NCBI RefSeq assembly: GCF_003703475.1
Contig: NZ_RDQM01000001.1
Coordinates: 273,044 to 337,043, forward strand
DNA length: 64,000 nt
Source of the DNA: Allofranklinella schreckenbergeri
GTDB taxonomy: Bacteria > Pseudomonadota > Gammaproteobacteria > Burkholderiales > Burkholderiaceae_C
Reading direction: 5' to 3'
In this document: piece by piece, positions 38,701 to 46,373 of the stretch
How the letters are laid out: each line of letters begins with the position of its first letter
Position numbering within the stretch: the stretch's first letter is position 1
Position numbers and translations under genes: made by a program
The notes under the pieces: generated by a model
The model's input: the letters and a program-made list of their open reading frames with translations, nothing else
What the model was told of the DNA's origin: nothing
Databases searched by the model: none

Positions 38701-38877
38701 GTCCTCCATCACCTGGGCCGAAGCGCCAGGATAGGCGGCCGACAAGGTGATGGTGGGCGCGCCCACGGCCGGGTATTGCGACACCGGCAGATTGCGGATG
38801 CCGATCACGCCCGCAATGACGATGAAAATCGAAATGACCCACGCAAAAATGGGCCGATTGATGAAAAACTGGGCCAT
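35713..38877 (-). CDS. RND multidrug efflux permease, MexB/AcrB (HAE-1) type
   Basis: Inner-membrane proton-driven transporter. At 1054 residues it has the normal length, starting MAQFFINRPIFAWVISI. It shows 12 membrane segments, with the essential aspartate pair in IGIVVDDAIVVVENVERI on TM4, and porter-domain blocks such as RIDGVGEARLFGSERAMRVWVDP. The second half has FLPEEDQGSLMMIVQLPSGAT and SAKNAILIIEFAKDL. The operon order adaptor, permease, channel is the MexAB-OprM/AcrAB type, which exports lipophilic antibiotics, dyes and detergents. Actual substrates cannot be read from sequence. Confidence 0.96.
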   Translation of the reverse strand: MAQFFINRPIFAWVISIFIVIAGVIGIRNLPVSQYPAVGAPTITLSAAYPGASAQVMEDSVLAVIERNMNGLEGLDYMSTSATADGTGSVSLTFTPETDEDLAQVSVQNKLSEVTALLPATVQQNGVRVNKSRSNFLMVLMMSSQTMGSEEVSDYIERNIKPAIQRIDGVGEARLFGSERAMRVWVDPAKLQNYNLSFANVTAAIAAQNAQISAGAIGEQPVAQGQTITATVAVDGQLRTPEQFGNIMLRSTTGGANVYLKDVARIELGSQSYGSSTTLNGQSAVGMAVMLSNSGNAMATAQAVRAKMEELQKFFPADLQWSAPYDTSTFVKLSIEAVVKTLLEAIVLVFIVMFIFLQNIRYTLIPTIVVPISLMGAFAGIWYLGLSINVLTMFAMVLVIGIVVDDAIVVVENVERIMSEEGLPPLQATRKAMGQISGAVIGITAVLISVFVPLAMFSGATGNIYRQFALTMALAIAFSAFLALSLTPALAATLLKPVAKGHHMEKRGFFGWFNRNFSKLNHGYEGVVARLLRRSASLMVVYLALAAGAAWMFTRLPTSFLPEEDQGSLMMIVQLPSGATKERTDATLAVASQIANKLPEVQSFVGVSGFSFSGAAQNTGMGFLTLTDWQQRTAPGSDAASVAGKFTGALMGSVSDGFALVINPPAIFELGNSSGFEMYLQDRSNAGHEALLAKRNELLGKLRQNPMFDPSQTRASGLEDAPQVKIEINREAAAAQGIDFASIRSVLATALGSSYVNDFPNNGRLQRVIVQAEATARMQPEDILALTVPNSAGQAVPLATIASASWQKGMQQSVRFNGYPAMKLEGAARPGSGYSSGDLMAEVQRLVDEMPGFSLEWAGQSREEAKGSTQTMLLYGFAILAVFLALAALYESWSIPLAVILVVPLGFLGVVLGALGRNWFNAQLFGLPATYLNDIYFQVGLITVIGLSAKNAILIIEFAKDLQQAGRSALEAALEAAHLRFRPILMTSLAFILGVVPLYLASGASAASQRAIGTPVLWGMLVGTLLSVFFVPMFYVVVRKLFKGGARVQPDTAA

Positions 38878-38916
38878 GCAAGCTCCTGACTCTGAACGGG
38901 GGGCGGTATGGCCTGT

Positions 38917-40221
38917 TTACTGCGCGGCGGCGCCGGGCTTGGCCGCTGCGTCTGCGCCAGCCGGGGCGGCGCCTGCGTTGCTGGCTGCGTTAGCGCCAGG
39001 GGCAGCGGGCGCCGCCGCGCCGGGGGGCGTCCACTCGCGCGTTTGCACCTGCTTGGCGCCGCTCATGCCCGCAATCATGGTGCCATCGACGATCACCTTG
39101 TCCCCATCCTGCAGGCCGCCGGTGACGATCCAATACGCGCCCTGCTGGCCGCCCACCGTCACCATGCGCAGTTGCATCTGGCCTTGCTCATCGACGATCA
39201 GCGCCACATCCTGCTTGCCGCGCGTGATGGCCTGCTGCGGCACCAGGAAGGCATTGCCGATGTCACCCTGGGGCAGGCCCACGCGCACGTACAGGCCGGG
39301 CAGCAGCACGTTGTCGGGGTTGGGGATTTCCGCGCGCAGCGTCACCTGGCCGGTCGATTCATTGACCGTCAAATCGGCAAACAGCAAGCTGCCCTTGTGC
39401 GGGTACTCCTTGCCGTTTTCAAACTTGATGCCCACCTGCATCGCCCCATCGACCAACTGACGCTTGCCATCGGCAACGTCCTGCTTGAGCTGCATCACCT
39501 CGTTGGCCGATTGCGTCACGTTCACGTACATCGGGTGGGTCTGCTGGATGGTGGCCAGCTTGTTGGCGTCACCGGCCGTCACCAGCGCCCCTTCGGAGAC
39601 GTAGGACTGGCCGATATAGCCCGAAATCGGCGCCGTGATGCGCGAATAGTTCACATTGATCTGCGCCGACTTGATCGCCGCATGGGCCGCCTTCACGCTG
39701 GCCTCGGCCGAGCGCTGCGTGGCCACGGCCGAGTCGTACTCCTGCTGGCTGATGGCATTGGCCGCCACCAGCGGCTTGTAGCGCAGCAAATCGGCCTTGG
39801 CCTTGGCCAGCGCCGCCTGGGCCGAAGCCAGTTGCGCGCGGGCGCTCTCCAGCGCCGCCACGTAGGGCGCGTCATCGAGCTGGTACAGCGCCTGCCCGGC
39901 CTTGACGTAGCTGCCCTCCTTGAACAGGCGCTTTTGGATGATGCCGCCCACGCGCGGCCGCACATCGGCCACGCGGTGCGCAGCCAAGCGACCGGGCAAA
40001 TCGGTGTGGGTGCCCACCGATTGCGCACGCACCGTCACCACGCGCACCTCGGGCAGCCGCGCCTGCCCTCCTGGCCGTTGGCCTTGTTGCTGGCCTTGCT
40101 GGGCCTGCTCCTGCGGCCCGCTGGCGCGGCTCTCGCCACAGGCGCAGAGAACCAAAGCGCCGGAAATCGCCGCCACCACGACGGCCATGCGGCCCAGTTG
40201 AGGGGAAAGAGAGAGCGCCAT
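38917..40221 (-). CDS. RND efflux periplasmic adaptor, MexA/AcrA type
   Basis: Membrane fusion protein joining the permease and the channel. The 434-residue lipoprotein has signal peptide and lipobox (ISGALVLCAC), a Gln-rich spacer, the lipoyl half-motifs (RVGGIIQKRLFKEGSYVKAGQALYQLD), an alpha-hairpin (ARAQLASAQAALAKAKADLLRYK), ITAPISGYIGQSYVSEGALVT, and beta-barrel blocks (LLPGLYVRVGLPQG). The tail is Ala/Pro-rich. ATG 40221 has AGGA upstream; the 69 extra codons further up overlap the operator and were rejected. It is first in the operon, under the palindromic operator at 40431. Confidence 0.95.
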   Translation of the reverse strand: MALSLSPQLGRMAVVVAAISGALVLCACGESRASGPQEQAQQGQQQGQRPGGQARLPEVRVVTVRAQSVGTHTDLPGRLAAHRVADVRPRVGGIIQKRLFKEGSYVKAGQALYQLDDAPYVAALESARAQLASAQAALAKAKADLLRYKPLVAANAISQQEYDSAVATQRSAEASVKAAHAAIKSAQINVNYSRITAPISGYIGQSYVSEGALVTAGDANKLATIQQTHPMYVNVTQSANEVMQLKQDVADGKRQLVDGAMQVGIKFENGKEYPHKGSLLFADLTVNESTGQVTLRAEIPNPDNVLLPGLYVRVGLPQGDIGNAFLVPQQAITRGKQDVALIVDEQGQMQLRMVTVGGQQGAYWIVTGGLQDGDKVIVDGTMIAGMSGAKQVQTREWTPPGAAAPAAPGANAASNAGAAPAGADAAAKPGAAAQ

Positions 40222-40426
40222 AAAGCTATTTCCTGTTCTTGATTTTTTCGCTGCGGGTGCGAAGGGTTGTTGTGTGTTTTGGTTGTGTCGCCCGCAAAGG
40301 GCGTGGCGCAGGCGCTGCGCCCGCCCGTGCGACCGTGGCGCGCTACAGAGAAACCCAATAAAGCTCCCATGCAGCCCCCACGCAGCAGCCCCTTCGGGCA
40401 TGCACCCCATCTCACAAAAAACGGGC

Positions 40427-40454
40427 ATTATACATACATGACTGCATGTATTGT
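40427..40454 (-). promoter_or_regulatory. Promoter and AcrR-like palindromic operator of the RND operon
   Basis: On the minus strand a perfect TATAAT (40427-40432) is preceded by a palindrome with half-sites ATACATG / CATGTAT separated by 4 bp (plus strand TACATACATGACTGCATG onward, 40431-40454). The plus-strand left half is close to the E. coli AcrR half-site TACATACATT. The palindrome overlaps the -10 and spacer, the normal place for a TetR-family repressor. A -35 is not clear. The start of the adaptor gene is about 205 nt downstream. No tetR-type gene is adjacent. Confidence 0.6.
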
Positions 40455-40499
40455 CGCGACGCAGTCTGCCTTCACAGCAAGCCGCCCACCCGCATTATT

Positions 40500-40572
40500 A
40501 TCCATCAAAAGAAAATCAACCCCATGTCTATCATGCCAAAACAAGGTAATTTATTTTCTTTTTGATATGAAA
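40500..40572 (+). repeat. AT-rich palindromic intergenic repeat, copy J (forward core)
   Basis: Arms ATCAAAAGAAAATC and TTTTCTTTTTGATAT surround the core ATCATGCCAAAACAAGG. It lies in the divergent gap between the efflux operon and the GDSL-like gene. The remainder of 40222-40699 holds the operator region and a GC-rich leader; no other gene was seen. Confidence 0.8.
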
Positions 40573-40699
40573 TAGAAGCGCAAACGGGCTTCAAACGGTA
40601 AAACGCCCGCGCGCTGGCAAGCCTGCACCACGCCCGGCGAAGGGGAGTGGAAACGATAAACTAGCCGCCTTCATCCCTTCCCTCCCTGGAGTACACGAA

Positions 40700-41662
40700 A
40701 TGGCATTTTCTTGGAGCCGTTGCACCGCCAGCATTGCCGCTGCCTGCCTGGCCGCCCTGGGCCTGAGCGCCTGCGGATCGGGCGACGTGGTATCGGCATT
40801 GCAGCCTGCGCGCATCGTTTCTTTTGGCGACGGACACAGCGACATTGGCCAAAGCGGCACGCGCTACACCGTCAACGGCGCCAGCGACCACTTGAACTGG
40901 ACCGAGCAACTGGCCCACGAATACGGCCTGCGCCTGCAACCGGCCGCGCAAGCGGGGTTGTCCTACGCCCAGGGCAATGCCCGCATCCAGGCCAAGGCGG
41001 ATGGCGCGGGCCAGGCCAGCGCGGCCACGCTGGCCGAGCAAATCGACCAATTCCTGGGCAACCAGGCCATTGGCGAGCGCGATTTGCTGCTGGTCAGCGG
41101 CGGCACGAGCGACCTGATCGCCCTGGCGCGCGCTGCGCTGGACGGGCGCATCACGCGCGTGCAAGCGATTGCCCAAGCCGCCGAGGCAGGCCAGGCTCTG
41201 TCCGCCCAGGTACAACGCCTGATTGCCAAGGGCGCGCAGCATGTGGCGGTCATCGGCACTTACAACCTGGGCGAGTCTTTGTGGGCGAACCATCTGCGCG
41301 AAAAAGCCTTTTTGACCGAGCTTTCGCGCAAGTTCAACGAGAGTTTCAAAATCGCCATGGATAAAGAAGGCTTTGGCAACAGCGCCTTGTATCTGGACTT
41401 TGAATACTTCATCAACAACATCGTCAACGGCCCGCAATACTTTGGCATCGAGCACATGGATCGGCCGGTGTGCACCTCCATCGACGCTGGCGCGGGCATC
41501 GGCATTGGCGCGGGGCAAATCAACTCGGGCCTTTGCAACCTCTCCACCGTTGCCTCTGATCGCATCGACCGCTACGGCTTTGCCGATTGGGTGTACTTCA
41601 CCCCCACCGTGCAACGCCAATTCGGCATTTGGGCCACAGGGCGGATTCGCGACCGCTGGTAA
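40700..41662 (+). CDS. GDSL/SGNH-like lipoprotein lacking the catalytic residues
   Basis: A 320-residue protein with lipoprotein signal (CLAALGLSAC, Cys about 25). The overall plan is that of autotransporter-type or secreted GDSL esterases of Burkholderiales: FGDGHSDIGQSGTRYTVNG, then LNWTEQLAHEYG, YAQGNARI and a final ADWVYFTPTVQRQFG. However, block I reads GDG instead of GDS (nucleophile Ser missing), block III reads GGTSD instead of GxND, and the C-terminal DxxH reads DWVY (His missing). It is therefore probably not a serine esterase by the usual mechanism. It is a single gene downstream of repeat copy J. Confidence 0.75.
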   Translation: MAFSWSRCTASIAAACLAALGLSACGSGDVVSALQPARIVSFGDGHSDIGQSGTRYTVNGASDHLNWTEQLAHEYGLRLQPAAQAGLSYAQGNARIQAKADGAGQASAATLAEQIDQFLGNQAIGERDLLLVSGGTSDLIALARAALDGRITRVQAIAQAAEAGQALSAQVQRLIAKGAQHVAVIGTYNLGESLWANHLREKAFLTELSRKFNESFKIAMDKEGFGNSALYLDFEYFINNIVNGPQYFGIEHMDRPVCTSIDAGAGIGIGAGQINSGLCNLSTVASDRIDRYGFADWVYFTPTVQRQFGIWATGRIRDRW

Positions 41663-41748
41663 AGCCAGGCCGCCCGCCCAGGGCGGCAGTACTGCCCCGG
41701 CAGGTGCTTCACGCAAGCGCTTGGGGCTTCTGGCCGAAACCCAAATCA

Positions 41749-41820
41749 TCAATCAAAAGAAATAAATCATGCCTATTATGGCAACATAGCATTGAAATCA
41801 ATTTTCTTTTTGATTGAAAA
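41749..41820 (-). repeat. AT-rich palindromic intergenic repeat, copy K (reverse core)
   Basis: Arms TCAATCAAAAGAAAT and TTTTCTTTTTGATTGA pair well. The core on the minus strand reads ATGTTGCCATAATAGG. It lies between convergent genes next to an intrinsic terminator. Confidence 0.8.
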
Positions 41821-41822
41821 AC

Positions 41823-41851
41823 AAAAGCCGCTGGCGACCCAGCGGCTTTTT
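41823..41851. terminator. Bidirectional intrinsic terminator
   Basis: AAAAGCCGCTGG and CCAGCGGCTTTT form a 12-bp stem with a short loop; T-runs follow in both directions. It serves the convergent GDSL-like gene and the small secreted-protein gene. Confidence 0.9.
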
Positions 41852-41878
41852 GCCTGCATCTGCGAGGATGCAGGCCCA

Positions 41879-42184
41879 TTACTCCAGCAAAGAAATCTTC
41901 TTGGCCGTATAGACGTTGGAGCCAGAGCGGTCGAACTCCACGCTGACTTTCTGCCCCGCCTGCAAGGTGGCAAACGACTTCAGCGCGCCGCCGTAGGCCG
42001 TCTCCGTCGTGGTCTGGAAGGTGATGCCCGCAACCACCAGGGTTTGGTTGCTTTGGTTGGCCACATCCACACGCCCTTTCAGGGTTTCGGCAAAGCTGGC
42101 GGTCGTGGCGCAAGCGGCCAATAACACGCCAGCCAGCGCGATCGCGGGCTGTTTGGGGGAAAAACGTTGCAGGGAAAAACGCAT
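41879..42184 (-). CDS. Small secreted beta-rich protein, DUF5666-like
   Basis: A 101-residue protein with a signal peptide ending about CATTASFA. The mature part is a short beta-rich domain: ETLKGRVDVANQSNQTLVVAG, then ITFQTTTETAYGG and LQAGQKVSVEFDRSG. The G.V........v.G..f.t...T pattern resembles DUF5666 domains; function is unknown. ATG 42184 has GAGAGGAG upstream. The next gene upstream encodes a paralogue with the same pattern, so the pair arose by tandem duplication. Confidence 0.7.
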   Translation of the reverse strand: MRFSLQRFSPKQPAIALAGVLLAACATTASFAETLKGRVDVANQSNQTLVVAGITFQTTTETAYGGALKSFATLQAGQKVSVEFDRSGSNVYTAKKISLLE

Positions 42185-42258
42185 CTCTTGCTCCTCTCTT
42201 GCGTCAAAGTCTCGCGTGAAAACCGCGACTTTTGGGGCATCGATTGTGCCCGCGAAAG

Positions 42259-42528
42259 TCAATCCTTAGAAACCGACACCACCACGTAGCGCCCGCCATC
42301 GCGCTCGAACTCCAGCCTCACGCGGTCGCCCTGCTTGAGCGTCTGAAACCCGCCCCCGTCGTACTGGGTATTGCCCGTGGTCTGGAAGGTGATGCCGTTG
42401 AGCTGAATGGTTTTGGCGCCGCTATCCACCGCGTCGATACGCCCCTTCATGGTTTCCGCAGCGGCGCTGGTGCACACGGCAACAGATGCGGCCAAAGCGG
42501 CAATGCGAATGGTGTTGGGGATGCCCAT
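42259..42528 (-). CDS. Small secreted beta-rich protein, paralogue of the downstream gene
   Basis: An 89-residue protein with a signal peptide (IRIAALAASVAVCTSAAA) and mature part ETMKGRIDAVDSGAKTIQLNG, then ITFQTTGNTQYDGG and LKQGDRVRLEFERDGG. It aligns closely with its neighbour (ET.KGR.D, ITFQTT..T.Y.GG, L..G..V..EF.R.G). ATG 42528 has GGAGG 7 nt upstream. Function is unknown. A terminator-like hairpin separates it from dacA upstream. Confidence 0.7.
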   Translation of the reverse strand: MGIPNTIRIAALAASVAVCTSAAAETMKGRIDAVDSGAKTIQLNGITFQTTGNTQYDGGGFQTLKQGDRVRLEFERDGGRYVVVSVSKD

Positions 42529-42553
42529 GGCGATACCTCCTGCAAAACATGGC

Positions 42554-42582
42554 AAAAACACAGCGCCCGCGCGGGGCGCTGC
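42554..42582 (-). terminator. Intrinsic terminator after dacA
   Basis: On the minus strand CAGCGCCC, 5-nt loop, GGGCGCTG, then TGTTTTT. It lies about 85 nt after the dacA stop and just upstream of the small secreted-protein gene. Confidence 0.65.
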
Positions 42583-42666
42583 AAAAATTCTAGCGATGGC
42601 GCGCAAGCCGCTTTGGCCCGCATGCAAAGCTGCGGTAAAGCCGCCCTGCCCCGTGGGCAGGCGCTG

Positions 42667-43842
42667 TCACTTGAACCACAGCAGCATGGAATCCCACATG
42701 CGGCCGAAAAAGCCCGCTTCTTCCACGCTTTCCAGGGCCACGACGGGCACTTCCTTGACCACCTTCTGGCCTACGCTGACTTTGAGCGTGCCCACCGATT
42801 GGTCCACATGAATGGGCGCCAGCAAGGGATCGGGGCGCTCCATCGTGGTACGCACCTGGCCCGTCGTGCCGGTGGGCAAGGCCAGGTAAACGGCTTCATG
42901 GCTGCCGACTTTGACCGTGTTTTGCGCCCCTTTCCACAGCTCGGGCGATTCCATCGACTGGCCAGCATCAAATAGCTTGACCATGTCGAACGCGGTATAG
43001 CCCCAATTGAGCAGCTTTTGGCTTTCATTGGCGCGTGCGGCTTCGCTGGCCGCGCCCAGCACGATGGAGAGCAGGCGGCGGTTGCCCACGCCCGGAAAAT
43101 CGCGCTTGGCGGTGGACACCAGGCAAAAGCCAGCGGCTTCGGTGTAGCCGGTTTTCAGGCCGTCCACGCTGGGATCGCGAAACAGCAGCAGGTTGCGGTT
43201 TTTGGTGTTGGCCGCGGGCGTGCCGGGATAGCGATACTCCTTGGTGGCGTAGTAGTGCATGAACTCGGGGAACTCGCGCATCAGGCTGGTGGCCAGGATG
43301 CTCAAATCGCGCGCTGTCGTCAGGTGTCCAGGCGCCGTCAGGCCCTCGGGGTTCATGTAGCGCGTGTTGTTCATACCCAGCGCTTTGGCCTGGTTGTTCA
43401 TCAGCGTGACGAAATGCTCCACCGTGCCGCCCACGCCTTCGGCCAGCGCCACCGTGGCATCGTTGCCCGATTGCACGATCATGCCTTTGAGCAAATCGTC
43501 CACGCTCACTTGCATCTTGGGGTCGATAAACATGCGAGAGCCGGGCATCTTCCAGGCCTTTTCGCTCACGGGCAGGGTTTGCTCCAGCGTGACCTTGCGC
43601 GCGCGCAGCGCGTCGAAGACGACGTAGGCGCTCATGAGCTTGGTCAGCGAAGCCTGCTCCACCGGGGCATCGATGTCCTTGGCCGCCAGGATCTGGTTGG
43701 CCGTCACATCCAGCAACAGGTAATTGCGCGCCACGATTTCCGGCGGTTGCGGCATTTGCGCCTGCGCAGGCGCGCCCGACAAACAGGCTACGGCGGCCAC
43801 AAAACCCAGCACACCATTGCGGCAATATTTCAACAAATTCAT
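42667..43842 (-). CDS. dacA: D-alanyl-D-alanine carboxypeptidase (penicillin-binding protein 5/6 type)
   Basis: Periplasmic enzyme trimming the terminal D-Ala of peptidoglycan pentapeptides. The 391-residue protein has a signal peptide (MNLLKYCRNGVLGFVAAVACLSGAPAQA), the three motifs SxxK (ASLTKLMSAY), SGN (IVQSGNDATVALAE) and KTG (DGLKTGYTEAAG), a C-terminal beta domain (PBP5_C), and an amphipathic end (GFFGRMWDSMLLWFK), which anchors such enzymes to the inner membrane. The start is taken as ATG 43842; another ATG six codons upstream is possible. Confidence 0.95.
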   Translation of the reverse strand: MNLLKYCRNGVLGFVAAVACLSGAPAQAQMPQPPEIVARNYLLLDVTANQILAAKDIDAPVEQASLTKLMSAYVVFDALRARKVTLEQTLPVSEKAWKMPGSRMFIDPKMQVSVDDLLKGMIVQSGNDATVALAEGVGGTVEHFVTLMNNQAKALGMNNTRYMNPEGLTAPGHLTTARDLSILATSLMREFPEFMHYYATKEYRYPGTPAANTKNRNLLLFRDPSVDGLKTGYTEAAGFCLVSTAKRDFPGVGNRRLLSIVLGAASEAARANESQKLLNWGYTAFDMVKLFDAGQSMESPELWKGAQNTVKVGSHEAVYLALPTGTTGQVRTTMERPDPLLAPIHVDQSVGTLKVSVGQKVVKEVPVVALESVEEAGFFGRMWDSMLLWFK

Positions 43843-43944
43843 AGAGTTACAAAACAACATCAAAGACCCATGCAGGCCGCTTCAACACAACAGGGGGGCG
43901 TTCAGAGGGCTATCGCCAAGGGTGCGCTGCACGCCCCTGACCTA

Positions 43945-44640
43945 TCACCTTTGCGCGCCCATGCAAGCCACCGCCTGCATATGCCGCACCACCAAATCCT
44001 TGAGCTGCACCTGGCGGCCGTGGAAGAAATGCTCGCACCCGGGCAAGACCAGCATCGGCAGCGATTGCGCTCGCGCCCAATCCATCACCGGGCCGATGGG
44101 CACGGTGTCGTCCTGCTCGCCATGCACCACCAGGCTGCGCACATGCAACGCGGCGGGGATGGGCTCGACCTGGAAGCGGCTGGCCGCAGTGCCCACAAAA
44201 ACCACGGCTTGAATCTCCCGCTGCGCATGCACCTGCGCCAGCACCCGGCTGGCCACGTAAGTGCCAAAGGAGAAGCCCGCCAACACCAGCGGCCCTTCGG
44301 GCGCCGCCTGCTCGATCACGCGCAGCAGGTCTTCAGCCTCGCCCACGCCACCATCGTGCTCGCCAGCCGAGAGGCCCACGCCACGAAAATTGAAACGCCA
44401 GGCATCCCAGCCCGTGGCGACCATCGCGCGCGCCAGGGTTTGCACCACTTTGTTGTTCATCGTGCCCGCAAACAGCGGGTGAGGGTGGCAAATGATGGCT
44501 GTGCCCTTGCGCTCTGTGCCCAGAGCCAGGTCTTTCAGGGCTTCGATCGCGCCAGCGGCGCCGTTCAGCGTGTGTTTTTCAGTCTGCGCGTTCACGGTCG
44601 GAGAAAAAGAGGGAGTCGAGAAAAAAAGGGCTATGGCCAT
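43945..44640 (-). CDS. Alpha/beta hydrolase, dienelactone-hydrolase-like
   Basis: About 231 residues with the alpha/beta hydrolase plan: AIICHPHPLFAGTMNNKVVQTLARAM (oxyanion region HPHPLFGGT type), WDAWRFNFRGVGLSAGEHDGG, the nucleophile elbow AGFSFGTYVAS (GxSxG), Asp in VVHGEQDDTVP and His in PGCEHFFHGR. Such proteins are common in proteobacteria and uncharacterised; substrate is unknown. The start is uncertain: ATG 44640 or the GTG at 44595 (VNAQTEKHTL), with no good ribosome-binding site for either. It directly follows the sugar dehydrogenase-like gene. Confidence 0.8.
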   Translation of the reverse strand: MAIALFFSTPSFSPTVNAQTEKHTLNGAAGAIEALKDLALGTERKGTAIICHPHPLFAGTMNNKVVQTLARAMVATGWDAWRFNFRGVGLSAGEHDGGVGEAEDLLRVIEQAAPEGPLVLAGFSFGTYVASRVLAQVHAQREIQAVVFVGTAASRFQVEPIPAALHVRSLVVHGEQDDTVPIGPVMDWARAQSLPMLVLPGCEHFFHGRQVQLKDLVVRHMQAVACMGAQR

Positions 44641-44655
44641 GCAGGCGCACAAGGC

Positions 44656-46209
44656 TTAGCGCACAGGTGTATCTGGCGCATCCGCCGCAGGCGAAAGCGG
44701 CGCGGCAGGCTCCACAGGTTGGGCAGCGGGTGGCTCTGGCGATGGTTGCGCCGGGGCGGCGGTTTCGGCCTGGGCATCGGGCGTGACGACCGCAGCGGCT
44801 TCATCGGCCTGGCCGGGCAAGTTGGGCTGCCCGGCGGCTGGCTCCGCCAAGGCAGGCGGGGCAGGCGGAGCGGGCTGGGGCTGGGGCTGGGCCGCGTCCA
44901 ATTCGCCCGCCGCAGGCTGATAGCGGTCTTGCGGCGCGGGCGCTGGTTGCTGCTGCGGCGGCGGTGGCGGTGGCTCGACACGCAACAACCGCCCGTTCGG
45001 CCCATCGGTGAGCACGTACAGCAAGCCGTCATGCCCTTGGCGTACATCGCGCACGCGCTGCCCCTTGGGCAAGCTGAACCAGGCTTCCTCCTGCACGGCC
45101 TGGTCCTGCACCCGCAAGCGCACCAAAGCGCCGTGCTGCAACGATCCGGCCACAAAACTGCCCTGCCATGCCGCGCCGTAACGTTCGCTGTGCATATACA
45201 GCAGGCTGGAGGGCTGGATGGGCGCGCGCCAGTAATGCACGGGCGCGATCATGGCTGTTTGGCGCGCCCGCGCCGCGCTGGCAGCGTAGCCACGGCCAAA
45301 GGTCTGCGCGGGCCAGCCGTAGTTGCCGCCAGGGCGCACCCAATTGAACTCATCGCCGCCTTGCGGCCCAGGCTCGTGCGCCCACAGTTGGCCTTCGGGC
45401 GTCAAGGCAATGCCTTGGGGATTGCGGTGGCCCCAGCTCCAGATTTCCGGCTTGCCGCCGCCTTTGCGGGCGAAGGGGTTGTCTGGATGGGGTTTGCCAT
45501 CGGTTTGCACCCGCACGATCGTGCCCAAATGGTTGCTGGTGCGCTGGGCTTGCTCGGGTGCAATCGAGCGCTCGCCCAGCGTCAGAAACAGCGAGCCATC
45601 GCCGCTTTGCACAATGCGGCAGCCAAAGTGCGCGCCGCTGCGCACGCGTGGCATTTGATGGAACAGCACGCGCACATCCTCCAGCCGGTCGGCGCGTTCG
45701 GACAGCGTGGCCGATGCCAGCGCGGTGCTGCTGCGGCTTTCATTGCCGGGGTCAGGCTCGGCAAAGCAGAAGAACACCCGCCGGTTGGCGGCAAAGTCGC
45801 GGTCCAGCACCAAGTCCAGCAGGCCGCCTGCACCTTCCGCCGCCACGGTCGGCACGCCTTGCAGTGTAGGGCCTACGCGGCCATGGGCATCAACGATGCG
45901 CATCGCGCCTGCGCGCTCGGTCACCAGAAAGTCCCCGTTGGGCAAGGGGGCAAATGCCCACGGTTGGCGCAGGCCGTAGGCCAGCTCGGTCACAGGCAGC
46001 GGCTGCGCCTTGGCGGCATCGTAGGTGGAGGAGCTGGGTTCGGAAGGGCCTGGGCCTTGTGCCGCCGCGCTGCCCCAGGCCAGCGGGAGCGCAAGCGCTG
46101 CAAAAGCGAAGGTGGGCAAAGCGCTGGCGCCTGAAGCCTTGCGCCATCCATGCAAACGGGCGAAGCCAAAGAGATGGCGTGTAAGTGAGAGGCTGAATGT
46201 TTTTTGCAT
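44656..46209 (-). CDS. PQQ-dependent sugar dehydrogenase (YliI/Asd family) with Pro/Ala-rich tail
   Basis: A 517-residue periplasmic six-bladed propeller of the soluble aldose sugar dehydrogenase family. Motifs include LRQPWAFAPLPNGDFLVTERAGAMRIV, then GAGGLLDLVLDRDF, HFGCRIV, FLTLGER, SWGHRNPQGIAL, GPQGGDEFNWVRPGGNYGWP and RVRDVRQGHDGLLYVLTD. These hold the usual PQQ and Ca ligands. The signal peptide is weak but plausible before about residue 50. After about residue 400 the chain is a Pro/Ala/Gln-rich tail of some 110 residues not part of the enzyme fold. ATG 46209 was chosen. No PQQ synthesis genes are in the window. Confidence 0.85.
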   Translation of the reverse strand: MQKTFSLSLTRHLFGFARLHGWRKASGASALPTFAFAALALPLAWGSAAAQGPGPSEPSSSTYDAAKAQPLPVTELAYGLRQPWAFAPLPNGDFLVTERAGAMRIVDAHGRVGPTLQGVPTVAAEGAGGLLDLVLDRDFAANRRVFFCFAEPDPGNESRSSTALASATLSERADRLEDVRVLFHQMPRVRSGAHFGCRIVQSGDGSLFLTLGERSIAPEQAQRTSNHLGTIVRVQTDGKPHPDNPFARKGGGKPEIWSWGHRNPQGIALTPEGQLWAHEPGPQGGDEFNWVRPGGNYGWPAQTFGRGYAASAARARQTAMIAPVHYWRAPIQPSSLLYMHSERYGAAWQGSFVAGSLQHGALVRLRVQDQAVQEEAWFSLPKGQRVRDVRQGHDGLLYVLTDGPNGRLLRVEPPPPPPQQQPAPAPQDRYQPAAGELDAAQPQPQPAPPAPPALAEPAAGQPNLPGQADEAAAVVTPDAQAETAAPAQPSPEPPAAQPVEPAAPLSPAADAPDTPVR

Positions 46210-46373
46210 ACCTTTTGCCGCACGTGTCGGCCCTTTTGGGGCGTGGCGCGCCTGTGTTGTGGCGCTGCCCATCATGGCGGCGGGAGTCACGAAAAGGCGC
46301 CCATCCTAGCGCAATGCTTCGCCCCACCGCGCCAAGTACCGTCGCCACACGCCCTGCGGCATTTCACAATGTT

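Noticed and set aside
35623-38889. Very long open frame (about 1088 codons) antisense to the MexB-type permease
   Set aside because: GC-rich codon use opens the opposite strand. The sense frame is a full-length RND permease, and the antisense product is His/Gln/Arg-rich low complexity with no family. The same holds for antisense frames over argA (929-2152), ribBA, pnp, the channel gene (34251-35696), the dacA-hydrolase-sugar dehydrogenase region (43018-46134) and the second permease (52980-55631).
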